In this document: one piece after another, positions 9,211 through 18,717 of the stretch
Position numbering within the stretch: position 1 is the first letter of the stretch
How the letters are laid out: every line of letters begins with the position of its first letter
NCBI RefSeq assembly: GCF_006439015.1
Contig: NZ_RCZG01000005.1
Location: 62,001-126,000, forward strand
DNA from: Mycolicibacterium hodleri
Lineage (GTDB): Bacteria > Actinomycetota > Actinomycetes > Mycobacteriales > Mycobacteriaceae
Direction of reading: 5' to 3'
DNA length: 64,000 nucleotides
Translations under genes and position numbers: made by a program
The notes under the pieces: generated by a model
The model's database searches: none
What the model was told of the DNA's origin: nothing
The model's input: the letters and a program-made list of their open reading frames with translations, nothing else

Positions 9211-10820
9211 CGACCCTTCTAGTCGGCGGCCAGGTCTACAACCCGACCATGCCCGACGCGACCGCACTCGCGGTCAGCGACGGACCCGACGGCGTGGTGG
9301 CGTGGCTGGGCACCGACGACGTGGGGCGCAGGCAGTTTCCGGACGCACGGGTGGTCGACCTCGACGGCGGGTTCGTGACGCCCGCATTCGTCGACAGCCA
9401 TGTCCACGTCACCGCGACCGGGCTTGCACTCGTCGGCCTCGACCTGCGCCCCGCGGCGTCTCGTGACGAGGCGTTGCGGCTGATCGGGGAGTATGCCCGC
9501 CAGAACCCCACCGGCCTCGTCTGGGCACACGGATGGGACGAGTCGCGATGGCCGCATCCCGCCGCGCCCACGACCTCTGACCTCGACGGTCTGGTGGGCG
9601 ACCGACCCGCCTACGTGGCCCGCGTCGACGTGCACTCCGCTGCGGCATCGACTGCGCTTCGCCGGGCGGTGCCTCAGCTGGGGTCGGCGGCAGGTTACGA
9701 CCGCCAGCTGCCGTTGACGGCCGAGGCGCACCACCTGGTCCGTGCGGCAGCCCGGGCTCTGCTCACGTCCGCACAACGTCGGGAGGCCCGGCTTGCCACG
9801 CTCGACCTGGCGGCTCGATCGGGCATCGCCGCGGTCCACGAGTGCGCCGGGCCCGACATCGGCGGCATCGAGGACTGGTACGAACTCAACGCGTTGGCGC
9901 ATGGCGTCGAAGTCGTCGGTTACTGGGGTGAGGCCGTCGCCTCCGCCGCGGCCGCCCGCGACCTCGTCAACGACACCGGAGTGCGAGGCCTCGCAGGAGA
10001 CCTGTTCGTGGACGGCGCCCTCGGCTCACACACGGCGCGGCTACACCAGCCCTACGAGGATGCACCGAATTGCGTCGGCAACACCTACCTGGACGGCGAC
10101 GCCATCGATGCGCACCTCGACGCGTGCACCGAAGCGGGGATAACCGCCGGCTTCCACGTCATCGGAGACGCCGCGGTCTCCTCTGTGATCGACGCGCTGT
10201 CCCGCGTGGTGGACCGCCGCGGGCCGCCCGCCGTCGCCCGCTGCGGCCACCGCCTCGAACACGTGGAGATGGTCTCCGAGGCGCAGGCCGGGCTGCTCGG
10301 CACCTGGGGCGTGATAGCCAGCATGCAACCGAACTTCGATGCGCTGTGGGGTGGACCCGATGGCATGTACGTCCAGCGCTTGGGTGCCGAGCGGGCCCGT
10401 CGGCTCAATCCGCTGGCGCTGTTAGCATCCCAAGGCGTGCCACTCGCCTTCGGTTCCGACAGCCCCGTCACCGGGATGAATCCGTGGGAGACGGTACGTT
10501 CGGCGACCGCGCACCGCACCCCCGGCAATGCGCTCTCCGCGCGGGCCGCCTTCGCGGCGGCCACCCGTGGCGCCTGGCGGGCCGGTGGTGTCCGAGATGG
10601 CGTCGCGGGCACCCTGACGCTGGGGGCGCCGGCAACCTACGTGGTCTGGGACGTTCCCGGCGGACTGTCAGCGCTGGAGGTCGCCGCTCCCGCCGACGCC
10701 GTGCAACGGTGGTCGACCGACCCGCGCTCGCGGATTCCGGCGTTGCCCAGGCTTTCTCCCGATGCACCCCTGCCCGTCTGTCGCCAGACGGTCCATCGGG
10801 GTGTCGCCATCCATGGGTGA
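9207..10820 (+). CDS. YtcJ-like metal-dependent amidohydrolase
   Basis: 537-residue amidohydrolase-superfamily enzyme. The TIM-barrel metal site is visible: HxH in [12 protein letters not shown], then [18 protein letters not shown] and the aspartate motif [16 protein letters not shown]. Start taken as TTG at 9207 ([13 protein letters not shown]), overlapping the fxsA stop; the next ATG lies inside the first beta segment. Members hydrolyse amide or imide bonds in exocyclic substrates, but the substrate cannot be predicted. Sits between fxsA and lnt in one rightward operon. Confidence 0.85.
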   Translation: MTTLLVGGQVYNPTMPDATALAVSDGPDGVVAWLGTDDVGRRQFPDARVVDLDGGFVTPAFVDSHVHVTATGLALVGLDLRPAASRDEALRLIGEYARQNPTGLVWAHGWDESRWPHPAAPTTSDLDGLVGDRPAYVARVDVHSAAASTALRRAVPQLGSAAGYDRQLPLTAEAHHLVRAAARALLTSAQRREARLATLDLAARSGIAAVHECAGPDIGGIEDWYELNALAHGVEVVGYWGEAVASAAAARDLVNDTGVRGLAGDLFVDGALGSHTARLHQPYEDAPNCVGNTYLDGDAIDAHLDACTEAGITAGFHVIGDAAVSSVIDALSRVVDRRGPPAVARCGHRLEHVEMVSEAQAGLLGTWGVIASMQPNFDALWGGPDGMYVQRLGAERARRLNPLALLASQGVPLAFGSDSPVTGMNPWETVRSATAHRTPGNALSARAAFAAATRGAWRAGGVRDGVAGTLTLGAPATYVVWDVPGGLSALEVAAPADAVQRWSTDPRSRIPALPRLSPDAPLPVCRQTVHRGVAIHG

Positions 10821-12498
10821 GCGCACGCTCCGACCCGCGCCGTCTCAGATGGGCGAGCGTTTGCGCACGGCACTGGTTCCGCGCGCGGTGCGGATTGCTG
10901 CCTCGATCGCCGCCGGCCTGCTGGTGTGCGTCAGCTTCCCGCCGTTCGACTGGTGGCTGTCGGCGTTCGTCGCCTTCGGGCTTCTCGCATGGGTACTGAC
11001 CCACCCGTCCACCACCAAGGTGGGGGGCTTCGGCTACGGATTCCTCTTCGGGCTCGCGTTCTACGTGCCGCTGCTGCCCTGGATCAGCGGTCTGGTAGGA
11101 CCCCTTCCCTGGCTCGCCCTCTCGGCGATGGAGGCGCTCTTCCCCGCCGTCTTCGGATTCCTTGCCGTCGTCGTACGGCGCCTGCCGGGCTGGTCGCTGT
11201 GGTTCGCCTGCCTGTGGGTACTGGCCGAGTGGCTGAAGTCCACCGTGCCGTTCGGCGGATTCCCTTGGGGCGTCGTCGGATTCACGCAAAGCAACAGCCC
11301 CCTATTGGTCACCGCGCACTTTGGTGGCGCGCCACTGGTGTCGTTCGCGGTCGCGCTCGTCGGCTTCGGCCTCGGCGCGATCGTCATCGAAGCGGTCCGG
11401 TGGTGGCGGACCGGGCACCACGCCGGCCGCACACTCCCGCCTGCGGTCATGCTGCCGGGTGTGGCCGTGGCACTGGTGCTCCTCACCGTCGCATTGGCCA
11501 CCCCCTTCGTTCGTCACTCCGCATCCGGCGCGAGGGACGACTCGACGACCACCACGATTGCCGCGGTGCAGGGGAACGTGCCCCGGCTGGGGCTCGAATT
11601 CAACGCGCAGCGACGCGCAGTGCTCGACAACCACGTACGCGAGACGCTTCAACTCGCCGAGGACGTCCGAGCCGGGCGGGCACCGCAGCCCGCCGTCGTC
11701 ATCTGGCCAGAGAACTCGTCGGACATCGATCCGATCGCCAACCGCGACGCCGCCGACCAGATCGCCGCCGCCGTCGCCGCGATCCGCGCACCCATCCTCG
11801 TCGGTGCCGTCGTCTCGGCTCCCGGGTACACCCCAGAGGATCCGCAGGCGACGAACACGGTGATCGTCTGGGACGGGATCGATGGGCCGGCCGAGCGCCA
11901 CGACAAGAAGATCGTGCAGCCGTTCGGGGAGTATCTGCCGTGGCGGAGCTTCTTCCGACTCTTGTCGTCCTTCGCCGATCGTGCGGGCTACTTCGTGCCG
12001 GGCGACGGAAACGGCGTCGTCCATGCCGCGGGTATCCCGATCGGCGTGACGACGTGCTGGGAGGTGATCTTCGACCGCGCTGCCAGGGAAGCCGTGCTCA
12101 ACGGGGCGCAGGTCATCGCCGTCCCCACCAACAACGCGACCTTCGACGAGTCGATGAGCGCCCAACAGCTGGCCTTCGCCAGGCTGCGGGCCGTCGAACA
12201 CGACCGCTACGTCGTGGTCGCCGGGACCACCGGCATCAGTGCCGTGATCGGACCCGACGGGCGTGAGATGGCGCGAACCGCGTTCTTCGAGCCCGCCTAC
12301 CTCGACGCTCAGATCAGGCTGAAGACGAGCCTCACCCCGGCCACCCGGTGGGGTCCCGGTGTCCAAGGACTGATCATCATCGTTGGTGTTTCGGCTGTCG
12401 CCTGGGCGATGCTGCACAATGGAGCGTTCGCAGAGAAGCTCGCGCGTCGTCGCAAGAAGACGGCGGACCGCGGCGAAGTCGATGAAGGAGTGGCATGA
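10813..12498 (+). CDS. lnt: Apolipoprotein N-acyltransferase Lnt
   Basis: Transfers an acyl chain to the N-terminal cysteine of lipoproteins at the cytoplasmic membrane. 561 residues from ATG 10813, which overlaps the upstream stop by 8 bp; an in-frame ATG at 10762 would overlap by 59 bp. About seven hydrophobic segments precede a nitrilase-like domain. The catalytic triad is visible as Glu300 in IWPENSSD, Lys365/366 in [12 protein letters not shown] and Cys415 in TTCWEVIF. In M. tuberculosis Lnt and Ppm1 are one polypeptide (from memory); here they are separate, joined by the micro-ORF repeat at 12495-12626. Confidence 0.95.
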   Translation: MGERTLRPAPSQMGERLRTALVPRAVRIAASIAAGLLVCVSFPPFDWWLSAFVAFGLLAWVLTHPSTTKVGGFGYGFLFGLAFYVPLLPWISGLVGPLPWLALSAMEALFPAVFGFLAVVVRRLPGWSLWFACLWVLAEWLKSTVPFGGFPWGVVGFTQSNSPLLVTAHFGGAPLVSFAVALVGFGLGAIVIEAVRWWRTGHHAGRTLPPAVMLPGVAVALVLLTVALATPFVRHSASGARDDSTTTTIAAVQGNVPRLGLEFNAQRRAVLDNHVRETLQLAEDVRAGRAPQPAVVIWPENSSDIDPIANRDAADQIAAAVAAIRAPILVGAVVSAPGYTPEDPQATNTVIVWDGIDGPAERHDKKIVQPFGEYLPWRSFFRLLSSFADRAGYFVPGDGNGVVHAAGIPIGVTTCWEVIFDRAAREAVLNGAQVIAVPTNNATFDESMSAQQLAFARLRAVEHDRYVVVAGTTGISAVIGPDGREMARTAFFEPAYLDAQIRLKTSLTPATRWGPGVQGLIIIVGVSAVAWAMLHNGAFAEKLARRRKKTADRGEVDEGVA

Positions 12499-12626
12499 CG
12501 GACGAGCGGGACTGCGCATGAACGACGAGCGAGAAGCGGAGCGGGATCGCGCATGAACGACGAGCGAGAAGCGGAGCGGGATCGCGCATGAACGACGAGC
12601 GAGAAGCGGAGCGGGATCGCGCATGA
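12495..12626 (+). repeat. Chain of four ATGA-coupled micro-ORFs made of 35-bp tandem repeats between lnt and ppm1
   Basis: Three identical 35-bp units (12521-12555, 12556-12590, 12591-12625) plus a degenerate leader (12498-12520). Each unit ends in GCATG followed by A, so every unit contains a start codon overlapping the previous stop. Reading: ATG 12495 to TGA 12521 (MTDERDCA), ATG 12518 to TGA 12556, ATG 12553 to TGA 12591 and ATG 12588 to TGA 12626 (each [12 protein letters not shown]), then ATG 12623 begins ppm1. The first ATG overlaps the lnt stop. Because 35 bp is one less than 36, each unit shifts frame by exactly the ATGA overlap and unit number can change without breaking coupling. 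Resembles the principle of mycobacterial interspersed repetitive units (MIRUs). Confidence 0.92.
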
Positions 12627-13384
12627 GCGACCGTGGCGGCCGCCCCAGTCAGCGCACGCTGGTCATCATCCCGACGTACAACGAGCGGGAGAACCTGCCA
12701 TTGATCGTCGGGCGGGTGCATGCGGCGCGCCCCGAGGTCGACGTGCTGGTCGTCGACGACGGCAGCCCCGACGGCACCGGTGAGTTGGCCGACGATCTGT
12801 CGCTGGCCGACCCCGACCGCGTCCACGTGATGCACCGCACGAACAAGGCGGGCCTTGGCGCCGCGTACCTCGCCGGTTTCGCGTGGGGCCTGGGCAGGGG
12901 ATATTCGGTCCTGGTCGAGATGGACGCCGACGGCTCACATGCTCCCGAGGAGCTGTACCGGCTGCTGGACGCCGTCGACGCGGGCGCAGACCTGTCGATC
13001 GGCTCGCGGTACGTGCATGGCGGCAAGGTGCGCAACTGGCCACGACGGCGGATGGTGCTGTCGCGGACGGCCAACGGCTACTCCCGCATCTCGCTGGGCG
13101 TCGACGTCAACGACATCACGGCCGGCTACCGGGCATACCGGAGAGAGGTGCTCGAGAAGATCGAGCTCGCGGCCGTCGACTCGAAGGGCTACTGCTTCCA
13201 GGTGGAGATGACCTGGCGGACGATCTCGGCCGGTTTCTCAGTCGTCGAGGTGCCGATCACGTTCACCGAGCGGGAACTTGGCAAGTCGAAGATGAGCGGC
13301 TCCAACATCCGCGAAGCGATCTTCAAGATCGCCGCGTGGGGTGTTCGTGGCCGCATCGACCGCGCGCGAGGCGCGGTCCGCTAG
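12623..13384 (+). CDS. ppm1: Polyprenol monophosphomannose synthase Ppm1
   Basis: GT-A/GT2 glycosyltransferase making polyprenyl-phosphate mannose from GDP-mannose, the donor for lipomannan, lipoarabinomannan and protein mannosylation. 253 residues: [18 protein letters not shown] at the N-terminus, [12 protein letters not shown] nucleotide-binding acidic site, [13 protein letters not shown] (DxD region), and [13 protein letters not shown] near the end. Start ATG at 12623 overlaps the last micro-ORF. The soluble catalytic domain lacks its own membrane anchor; in M. tuberculosis the fused Lnt part provides it, so an interaction with Lnt is a reasonable inference. Confidence 0.95.
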   Translation: MSDRGGRPSQRTLVIIPTYNERENLPLIVGRVHAARPEVDVLVVDDGSPDGTGELADDLSLADPDRVHVMHRTNKAGLGAAYLAGFAWGLGRGYSVLVEMDADGSHAPEELYRLLDAVDAGADLSIGSRYVHGGKVRNWPRRRMVLSRTANGYSRISLGVDVNDITAGYRAYRREVLEKIELAAVDSKGYCFQVEMTWRTISAGFSVVEVPITFTERELGKSKMSGSNIREAIFKIAAWGVRGRIDRARGAVR

Positions 13385-13395
13385 TCCCGACGGGC

Positions 13396-13740
13396 TCAGC
13401 TGCTGCTGCCGCGGCGCCGCGTCTTGATGATGTCCATCCGCTCCTTGAGCAGTTCGTCGAGTTCCTCGACTGAGCGGCGCTCGAGCAGCATGTCCCAGTG
13501 GGTGCGCGGCGGCTTGACCTTCTTGGGCTCGGGCACGTCGCCATCGATCAGCGTGCCCTCCATGCCGTTGCGGCAGGGCCAGGTGCCCGGGATCTCGGCC
13601 TCGTCGGCGAACGGAACCTCGAATTCCTCGCCGTTATCGGTCCGGTAGCGCGCGACCTGACGTGGCGCCAAGTCATGATTACGGTCGGTCTCGTAGCTCA
13701 CGGCTCCGAGTCGACTACCTCGCAGGACACGATCAGCCAT
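13396..13740 (-). CDS. rbpA: RNA polymerase-binding protein RbpA
   Basis: 114-residue actinobacterial transcription factor that binds the sigma subunit and stabilises open complexes; essential in mycobacteria. Full-length match to the family: MADRVLRGSRLGAVSYETDR core start, PFADEAEIPGTWPCRNG with the central beta-barrel, RTHWDMLLERRS and the C-terminal sigma-interaction helix VEELDELLKERM. Transcribed toward ppm1. The 122 bp between its start and the divergent gene at 13863 must hold both promoters. Confidence 0.97.
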   Translation of the reverse strand: MADRVLRGSRLGAVSYETDRNHDLAPRQVARYRTDNGEEFEVPFADEAEIPGTWPCRNGMEGTLIDGDVPEPKKVKPPRTHWDMLLERRSVEELDELLKERMDIIKTRRRGSSS

Positions 13741-13862
13741 GGTTACTACTCCTCATCGACGAACATTCCGCGGGTATCAACGCAGCCGTTTGGCGCGAAG
13801 TTCCCGACGCGACTATCAATGATACCGGGATGGGGCCCGCGAGCCGTTTACAGTCGAGTCCC

Positions 13863-14204
13863 GTGGCACCAGAAACACGACGACGTACCCGAGTGCAACC
13901 GTGCCGCTGGTGCGGTCGCGAGGTCGCCGACGCAGGAATGGGACGGCGTCGCCAGTACTGCAGGCAGTCTTGCCGCCAGCGGGCCTACGAGCAGAGGGCG
14001 ATGGTGAAGGGGACGGCGGTGGCCCCCGACTCGGTCGTGCTGACCGCCGACGAGGCGGTCCAGCTGTCCGACCGTGTCTATCAGGTCCGCTGTGCCGCCG
14101 AAGACATGGCCACGGCCATCGACGAAGGGGCCGAGGTCGCCGAGCTCCGTGACCTCTGCGACGAGCTGATGCGCGCCGCGAAGGCGGCCGACGGCTGGCG
14201 TTGA
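13863..14204 (+). CDS. Conserved actinobacterial small zinc-ribbon-like protein
   Basis: 113 residues from GTG 13863 (VAPETRRRTRVQPCRWCG). The frame is open upstream to 13662, but that part lies in the rbpA promoter and gene on the other strand. A compact cysteine cluster, CRWCGREV followed by YCRQSCRQRAYEQR, looks like a small zinc-binding treble-clef or ribbon; it is rich in arginine, so nucleic-acid contact is possible. The remainder is helical and acidic (EDMATAIDEGAEVAELRDL). Same position as Rv2049c next to rbpA in M. tuberculosis (from memory). No function known to me. Confidence 0.75.
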   Translation: MAPETRRRTRVQPCRWCGREVADAGMGRRRQYCRQSCRQRAYEQRAMVKGTAVAPDSVVLTADEAVQLSDRVYQVRCAAEDMATAIDEGAEVAELRDLCDELMRAAKAADGWR

Positions 14205-14244
14205 ACGCCGCCATACAGGCGTTTCACAGCTAGGATCGGTCTTC

Positions 14245-15444
14245 ATGTCGGTCGGCCGGGTGTGGCGATTCGACGACTTCGTACTCGACACCGTCCAGTA
14301 CGAACTACGTCGGGGTGACTCGGTGATCCGGGTCGAGCCACAGGTATTCGACGTCATGACCCAGTTGATCAGCAACCACGAGCGTTTGGTCACCAAGGAG
14401 GAGTTGTTCGACTCCGTCTGGGGCGGTCGGTTCGTCGGTGAGGCAGCTCTGACCAGTCGGATCAAGGCCGCCCGTCGGGCACTCAACGACGACGGTGAAT
14501 CACAGCGATACATTCGGACGGTCCGTGGTCGCGGGTACCAATTCGTCGGCACCTTGGTTGGAGACGCTCCCGCGCCCGCGGTAACGCCTGAACCGGCTCC
14601 TCCGCCGCGTCAGCACATCGCGTTCTGCCGGGCAGGCGACGGCGTCCGTCTGGCCTACGCGGTAGCCGGCGATGGACCCCCACTGGTCCGTGCCGCCAAT
14701 TGGATGACGCATCTCGGGTACGACATCGAGAGCCCGGTGTGGCGCCACTGGGTGCGCGATCTTTCCCTGAGGCGCCAATTCATTCGTTACGACGAACGCG
14801 GCTGCGGACTTTCCGACTGGGAGGCCGGGGACTTCACGTTCGACGCGTGGGTCTCGGATCTGGAATCTGTCGTAGAAGCCCTTGGGCTGGATCGGTTTCC
14901 ACTACTCGGGGTATCCCAGGGCGGCGCCGTCGCCGTGGCGTACGCGGCTCGTCATCCCGAACGCGTCACCAAGCTGATCCTGTGCTCGGCCTATGCCAGG
15001 GGCCGCGGGGTGCGCGCCATGAACGACGAGGAAAGGCGTGCTGCCGCGCTTGATCTCGACCTGGCTCGGGTCGGCTGGGGCCGCGACGATCCCGCATTCC
15101 GGCAGGTGTTCGCCGCCCAGTTTCTGCCCGACGGCACCCGCGCCGACTGGGAGGCGTTCGACCACTTGCAGCGCCGGACGACCTCGCCCGGCAATGCGGT
15201 GCGATTCCTCGAGGAGTTCGCCGGGATCGACGTGCGCGAACTGGCAGAACGCGTGGCCTGCCCGACGCTCATCATGCACGCTCGCGACGACCATCGAGTG
15301 CCGATGCGCTACGGCGAGGAGTTGGCCGCGCTCATCCCAGATTCCCGACTGGTTTCGCTGTCGAGCAACAACCACCTGCTGACCGAGTCAGAACCGGCCT
15401 GGCAGGTGTTCCGCTCCGAAGTGGATGCCTTCCTCATCGACTGA
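14245..15444 (+). CDS. Winged-helix DNA-binding domain fused to an alpha/beta hydrolase
   Basis: 399 residues in two parts. Residues 5-102 form an OmpR/PhoB-type winged helix (WRFDDFVLD, EPQVFDVMTQL, RLVTKEELFDSVWG, TVRGRGYQFVGT) with no receiver domain. After a proline-rich linker (108-122), residues 123-399 are an alpha/beta hydrolase with an apparently complete triad: Ser224 in GVSQGG, Asp348 in HARDD and His377 in SNNHLL. A one-component regulator whose sensor is a hydrolase fold, perhaps an active one, is the natural inference. No receptor-type membrane segment. The probable target is itself or the lipoprotein gene just downstream. Confidence 0.88.
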   Translation: MSVGRVWRFDDFVLDTVQYELRRGDSVIRVEPQVFDVMTQLISNHERLVTKEELFDSVWGGRFVGEAALTSRIKAARRALNDDGESQRYIRTVRGRGYQFVGTLVGDAPAPAVTPEPAPPPRQHIAFCRAGDGVRLAYAVAGDGPPLVRAANWMTHLGYDIESPVWRHWVRDLSLRRQFIRYDERGCGLSDWEAGDFTFDAWVSDLESVVEALGLDRFPLLGVSQGGAVAVAYAARHPERVTKLILCSAYARGRGVRAMNDEERRAAALDLDLARVGWGRDDPAFRQVFAAQFLPDGTRADWEAFDHLQRRTTSPGNAVRFLEEFAGIDVRELAERVACPTLIMHARDDHRVPMRYGEELAALIPDSRLVSLSSNNHLLTESEPAWQVFRSEVDAFLID

Positions 15445-15525
15445 AGCGTCACGGTCGGCACTTCTCCACGCGATCTCCACACAATCTTCATGTGCGCCCA
15501 CGCCTTCGTACCGATCATGATCAGC

Positions 15526-16233
15526 ATGAGAAATCTCCTTCGCACCCTGATCGTCGGTGTCTTCGCGTTCGTCGCCCTATGCTCCCTTTCTGCCTGCTCC
15601 AGCGGTTCGTCCACCGAAGCGGCCTCGTCGACTACGTCGACCCAACCGGTAGGCGCCACTCCGGCGCCTTTCCCCACGTCCGCCAGGTACATGGCTGACA
15701 TGGAGGCCGACGGCAAGAAGATGACCATTGGCATCTCCGTCGACGGTGACGAGATCGCCGCCTACGCCTGCAATGGAATCGACGACGAGGCCTGGTTCTT
15801 CGGCAACCAGGCCGACGGTGCGATCGACATCACCTCGAAGTTCCATGACGCGCTCACGGCGTCGTTCAACGGCACCGACATCACCGGTGACCTGACCATG
15901 AACGGCACCAAGTACGCATTCAGCGCCGCTTCCGTAAGCGACCCCGCGGGGATGTACACCGCCGAACTCGACGGGGTGCGCGCGTCCTGGATCGTGCGGC
16001 CCGACGGTTCGGTGACGGGCGTGCAGTTCAACGGTGGCATCAGCGGCCGTGACTTCGAGCAGGCCGAGTTGCAGCAGCTCAACGCCGCGCAGTTCCAGGC
16101 CCAGGTACGCAACAAGCGGATCCTGCAACAGGCGGATCAGTCGGTCAGCCTGCAGAACGGAACCTTGATCTCGAAGATCAACGGCCGCAACGTGACCGGC
16201 AAGGTCGTCACGGGCACCACGCGCTTCGCCTGA
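15526..16233 (+). CDS. Putative mycobacterial lipoprotein
   Basis: About 235 residues with a lipoprotein signal: MRNLLRTLIVGVFAF, then ALCSLSAC with the lipobox cysteine at residue 24, followed by a serine/threonine-rich linker (SSTEAASSTTSTQP). Start ATG 15526 chosen because it opens directly on the charged n-region; ATGs at 15517 and 15490 are in frame. The mature part is predicted mostly beta (repeated short D/N-G turns), with a Q-rich helical segment near the end. No enzyme motif recognised. Cell-envelope location is supported; function is unknown. Confidence 0.75.
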   Translation: MRNLLRTLIVGVFAFVALCSLSACSSGSSTEAASSTTSTQPVGATPAPFPTSARYMADMEADGKKMTIGISVDGDEIAAYACNGIDDEAWFFGNQADGAIDITSKFHDALTASFNGTDITGDLTMNGTKYAFSAASVSDPAGMYTAELDGVRASWIVRPDGSVTGVQFNGGISGRDFEQAELQQLNAAQFQAQVRNKRILQQADQSVSLQNGTLISKINGRNVTGKVVTGTTRFA

Positions 16234-16255
16234 CCCCACATCCCATCTCCGCCGC

Positions 16256-16308
16256 AGGCGCCAACGTGAAATCGCGGGCTCACCCCCACTGTCTTCTGGT
16301 TGGCGCCT
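16256..16308. terminator. Perfect 10-bp inverted repeat between convergent lipoprotein genes
   Basis: AGGCGCCAAC (16256-16265) is matched exactly by GTTGGCGCCT (16299-16308) with a 33-base loop. It lies 23 bp after the upstream stop, in the gap between two genes that converge. A bidirectional terminator-like hairpin fits; the long loop and lack of a T-run leave doubt. Confidence 0.4.
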
Positions 16309-16407
16309 TCTGCTGCGCCACCACTGCCCGGCCGGCTCGGCCGCCGCTCGAACAGCATCGACGTCGCCTTCGCCGAGGTCCCGCCTGGAACAGCGCCGCC
16401 TAGCGAC

Positions 16408-17085
16408 TCAGCAGCTGAACCGAAGCCCGATGTCTGGCGGTGGAGTCGTCTTCTGCAGGCAACCGAACGGCTCGATGCCTCGTGCGCTCAACGCGACTGC
16501 CGTCTGATGGGCATAGTCGACGCAGAACAGGCCTGCCGCATCGGCCCGGCACCGGTAATTGCCGAACGCCAACGTCTGTCCGGCAGGCAGTTCGGCGCCC
16601 GTGCCGTCGACGAACGGACCTGGATCGCCGTGCGGTGACCCCACGTCGACCGTCGTACCGGCGAAGTCCACCCAGTTGTCCTTCCAGGCCGTCTCGATGC
16701 CCGCCGGGCGCGGCGGCGGGTCGGTCAGCTTGACCAGGCACGCCAGGGCGCCGTCCTGATACTGGTTGGTGACGCAATTGGTCTCGGTGCCCGCCGTAGT
16801 GAAGGCCACCCCCTCGCCAAGATCCGTGGTCTCGCTACCGCGGGTCATCGAGTGGTAGCTGGTGACGTCGGCGGGTGTGCCCGCCTCGACCCACGGGATG
16901 ACGTCGGAGATCGCCGCCCCTCGGGCAGGAGAAGGGAGCGAAGGTTGCGTAGAGGTCGGCACCGAGGTCCCTGCAGAGCTCGAACTCGTGGTCGCGGTCG
17001 GTTCGGTTCGGTTCGCAGATCCGTCAGTGGTCGTCGAACAGCCCACTACCAGCGCAGATAGGGAGACGAGTAGGGCGATTCGCAT
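16408..17085 (-). CDS. lppI: LppI-like lipoprotein
   Basis: 225 residues with a clear lipoprotein signal: MRIALLVSLSALVVGC, lipobox LVVGC with Cys16, then a Thr/Ser/Pro-rich spacer to about residue 55. The mature domain begins ISDVIPWVEAGTPAD and contains several cysteines (NCVTNQ, LACLVK, NYRCRA, LFCVDY, FGCLQK, and a C-terminal cysteine), suggesting disulfides outside the membrane. It is divergent from the LipT-like gene at 17164, the same pairing as lppI/lipT in M. tuberculosis; the symbol rests mainly on that synteny and the similar start. Confidence 0.7.
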   Translation of the reverse strand: MRIALLVSLSALVVGCSTTTDGSANRTEPTATTSSSSAGTSVPTSTQPSLPSPARGAAISDVIPWVEAGTPADVTSYHSMTRGSETTDLGEGVAFTTAGTETNCVTNQYQDGALACLVKLTDPPPRPAGIETAWKDNWVDFAGTTVDVGSPHGDPGPFVDGTGAELPAGQTLAFGNYRCRADAAGLFCVDYAHQTAVALSARGIEPFGCLQKTTPPPDIGLRFSC

Positions 17086-17163
17086 GCCGACCAGGGTAAC
17101 GGGCGCAACGCGGAGGGCACGTCGGGCACGTCAGTGCGGCCGTTTGTTCGCTAACGTTGGAGG

Positions 17164-18672
17164 ATGCACGATCGCACGATTCGGGTGACTGTCGACAGTG
17201 GGGTCATCGAAGGATTCACCGCGGACGGCGTCCACCGCTGGCGCTCCATCCCCTACGCCCGTCCTCCCGTGGGCCGCCTGCGTCTGCGGGCGCCGCAGCC
17301 GGTACGGCCGTGGCCGGGCGTGCGGTACTGCCACGCGTTCGGCTACTGCGCACCCCAGGAACGCAAGTACACGATGCTGGGGTTGGGCAAGTTCCAGCCG
17401 ATGGGTGAGGACTGTCTGACGGTCAACGTCGTGGCGCCCGAATCGCCACCCGACCGACCGTTGCCCGTCATGTTCTTCATCCACGGGGGCGGCTACATTC
17501 TCGGGAGCTCGGCAACGCCGATCTATGACGGCGCGGCCATGGCGCGCCGTGGCTGTGTCTACGTCTCGGTGAATTACCGGCTGGGTGCCCTTGGCTGCAT
17601 GGACCTGTCGGCGCTGTCGACAGCGGAAGATCCCATCGAAGACAACCTCTTCCTGCGCGACCTCGTCGCGTCGCTGCGCTGGGTGCGGGACAACATCGCG
17701 GTGTTCGGTGGCGACCCCGACAACGTGACCATCTTCGGGGAGAGCGCTGGTGCGTACAACGTCGCGACACTGATGGCGGTTCCGGAGGCGAAAGGTCTTT
17801 TCGCTCAGGCTATTTCGGAGAGCCCGGCAAGTGGCATGGCGGGACCGCCGGAGGTAGCGGCGGCCTTCGCGGAAGACTTCGCAGCCGTCCTCGGGGTTGA
17901 GCCGAAGGACGGTGCGGCAGCGCTGATGGCCGCGAGGCCGGCCGTGTTGGTCGATGCACTGAACACGGTGATGCGCAACAGCGTGAAGGAAATGCGGGGA
18001 GCATTCGTCGTCGGGCCGACGTACGACACCGAGTTCCTGCCGCACGATCCCGTTCAGGCAATGAGACGGGGCTCTGCGCACCGGGTTCCGCTCATCGTGG
18101 GCACCAATGCCGACGAGGGGCGGTTATTCACCCGGTTTCTGAAGCTGTTGCCAGTGACCGAGCCAGCGATCGACCTGTTACTCGCGGACTCCGACGTCGA
18201 GTCGCGCGACCGAATCACCAAGGCGTATCCGGGCTACCCGAGTCCGAGTGCGTGTATCAGCCTGGGTGGTGACTTCATCTTCGGCACCGCGTCGTGGCAG
18301 ATTGCCGCCGCTCACGGCAAGCATGCGCCGACCTACGTCTACCGATACGACTACGCGCCGCGCACCTTCCACTGGTCGGGGTTGGGCGCCACCCACGCCA
18401 CCGAGTTGTTCGCCGTGTTCGACGTCTACCGGACCCGATTCGGTTCGCTGATGACCGCCGCCGCCGATCGCCGTTCGGCACGCCGGGTCAGTAACGACGT
18501 CCAGGGTAGATGGCGTGCGTTCAGCCGCACCGGAGTGCCCGGTGACGGTTGGCCGCAATACAGCGCAGACGAACGCGCGGTGATGATCTTCGACAGGAAG
18601 TCGCGCCTCGAATACGACCCCAACGGCCACCGGCGACAGGCGTGGGAGGGGTTTACGTTGGCCGCGAACTAG
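17164..18672 (+). CDS. lipT: Carboxylesterase type B, LipT-like
   Basis: 502-residue carboxylesterase/cholinesterase-family hydrolase. Visible: RSIPYARPPVG, EDCLTVNVVAPE, the oxyanion motif FIHGGGYILGS, the nucleophile elbow FGESAGAYN, and the C-terminal YRYDYAPRTFHWSGLGATHATE, where the catalytic histidine belongs in the GATHATE block. No signal peptide seen. Hydrolyses ester bonds of unknown substrates. Start ATG at 17164, 78 bp from the divergent lppI-like gene. Confidence 0.9.
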   Translation: MHDRTIRVTVDSGVIEGFTADGVHRWRSIPYARPPVGRLRLRAPQPVRPWPGVRYCHAFGYCAPQERKYTMLGLGKFQPMGEDCLTVNVVAPESPPDRPLPVMFFIHGGGYILGSSATPIYDGAAMARRGCVYVSVNYRLGALGCMDLSALSTAEDPIEDNLFLRDLVASLRWVRDNIAVFGGDPDNVTIFGESAGAYNVATLMAVPEAKGLFAQAISESPASGMAGPPEVAAAFAEDFAAVLGVEPKDGAAALMAARPAVLVDALNTVMRNSVKEMRGAFVVGPTYDTEFLPHDPVQAMRRGSAHRVPLIVGTNADEGRLFTRFLKLLPVTEPAIDLLLADSDVESRDRITKAYPGYPSPSACISLGGDFIFGTASWQIAAAHGKHAPTYVYRYDYAPRTFHWSGLGATHATELFAVFDVYRTRFGSLMTAAADRRSARRVSNDVQGRWRAFSRTGVPGDGWPQYSADERAVMIFDRKSRLEYDPNGHRRQAWEGFTLAAN

Positions 18673-18717
18673 GGTCGGCCAAAGGTTTCTCCTGATCCCC
18701 CTGCGGGTCGGTGGCCG

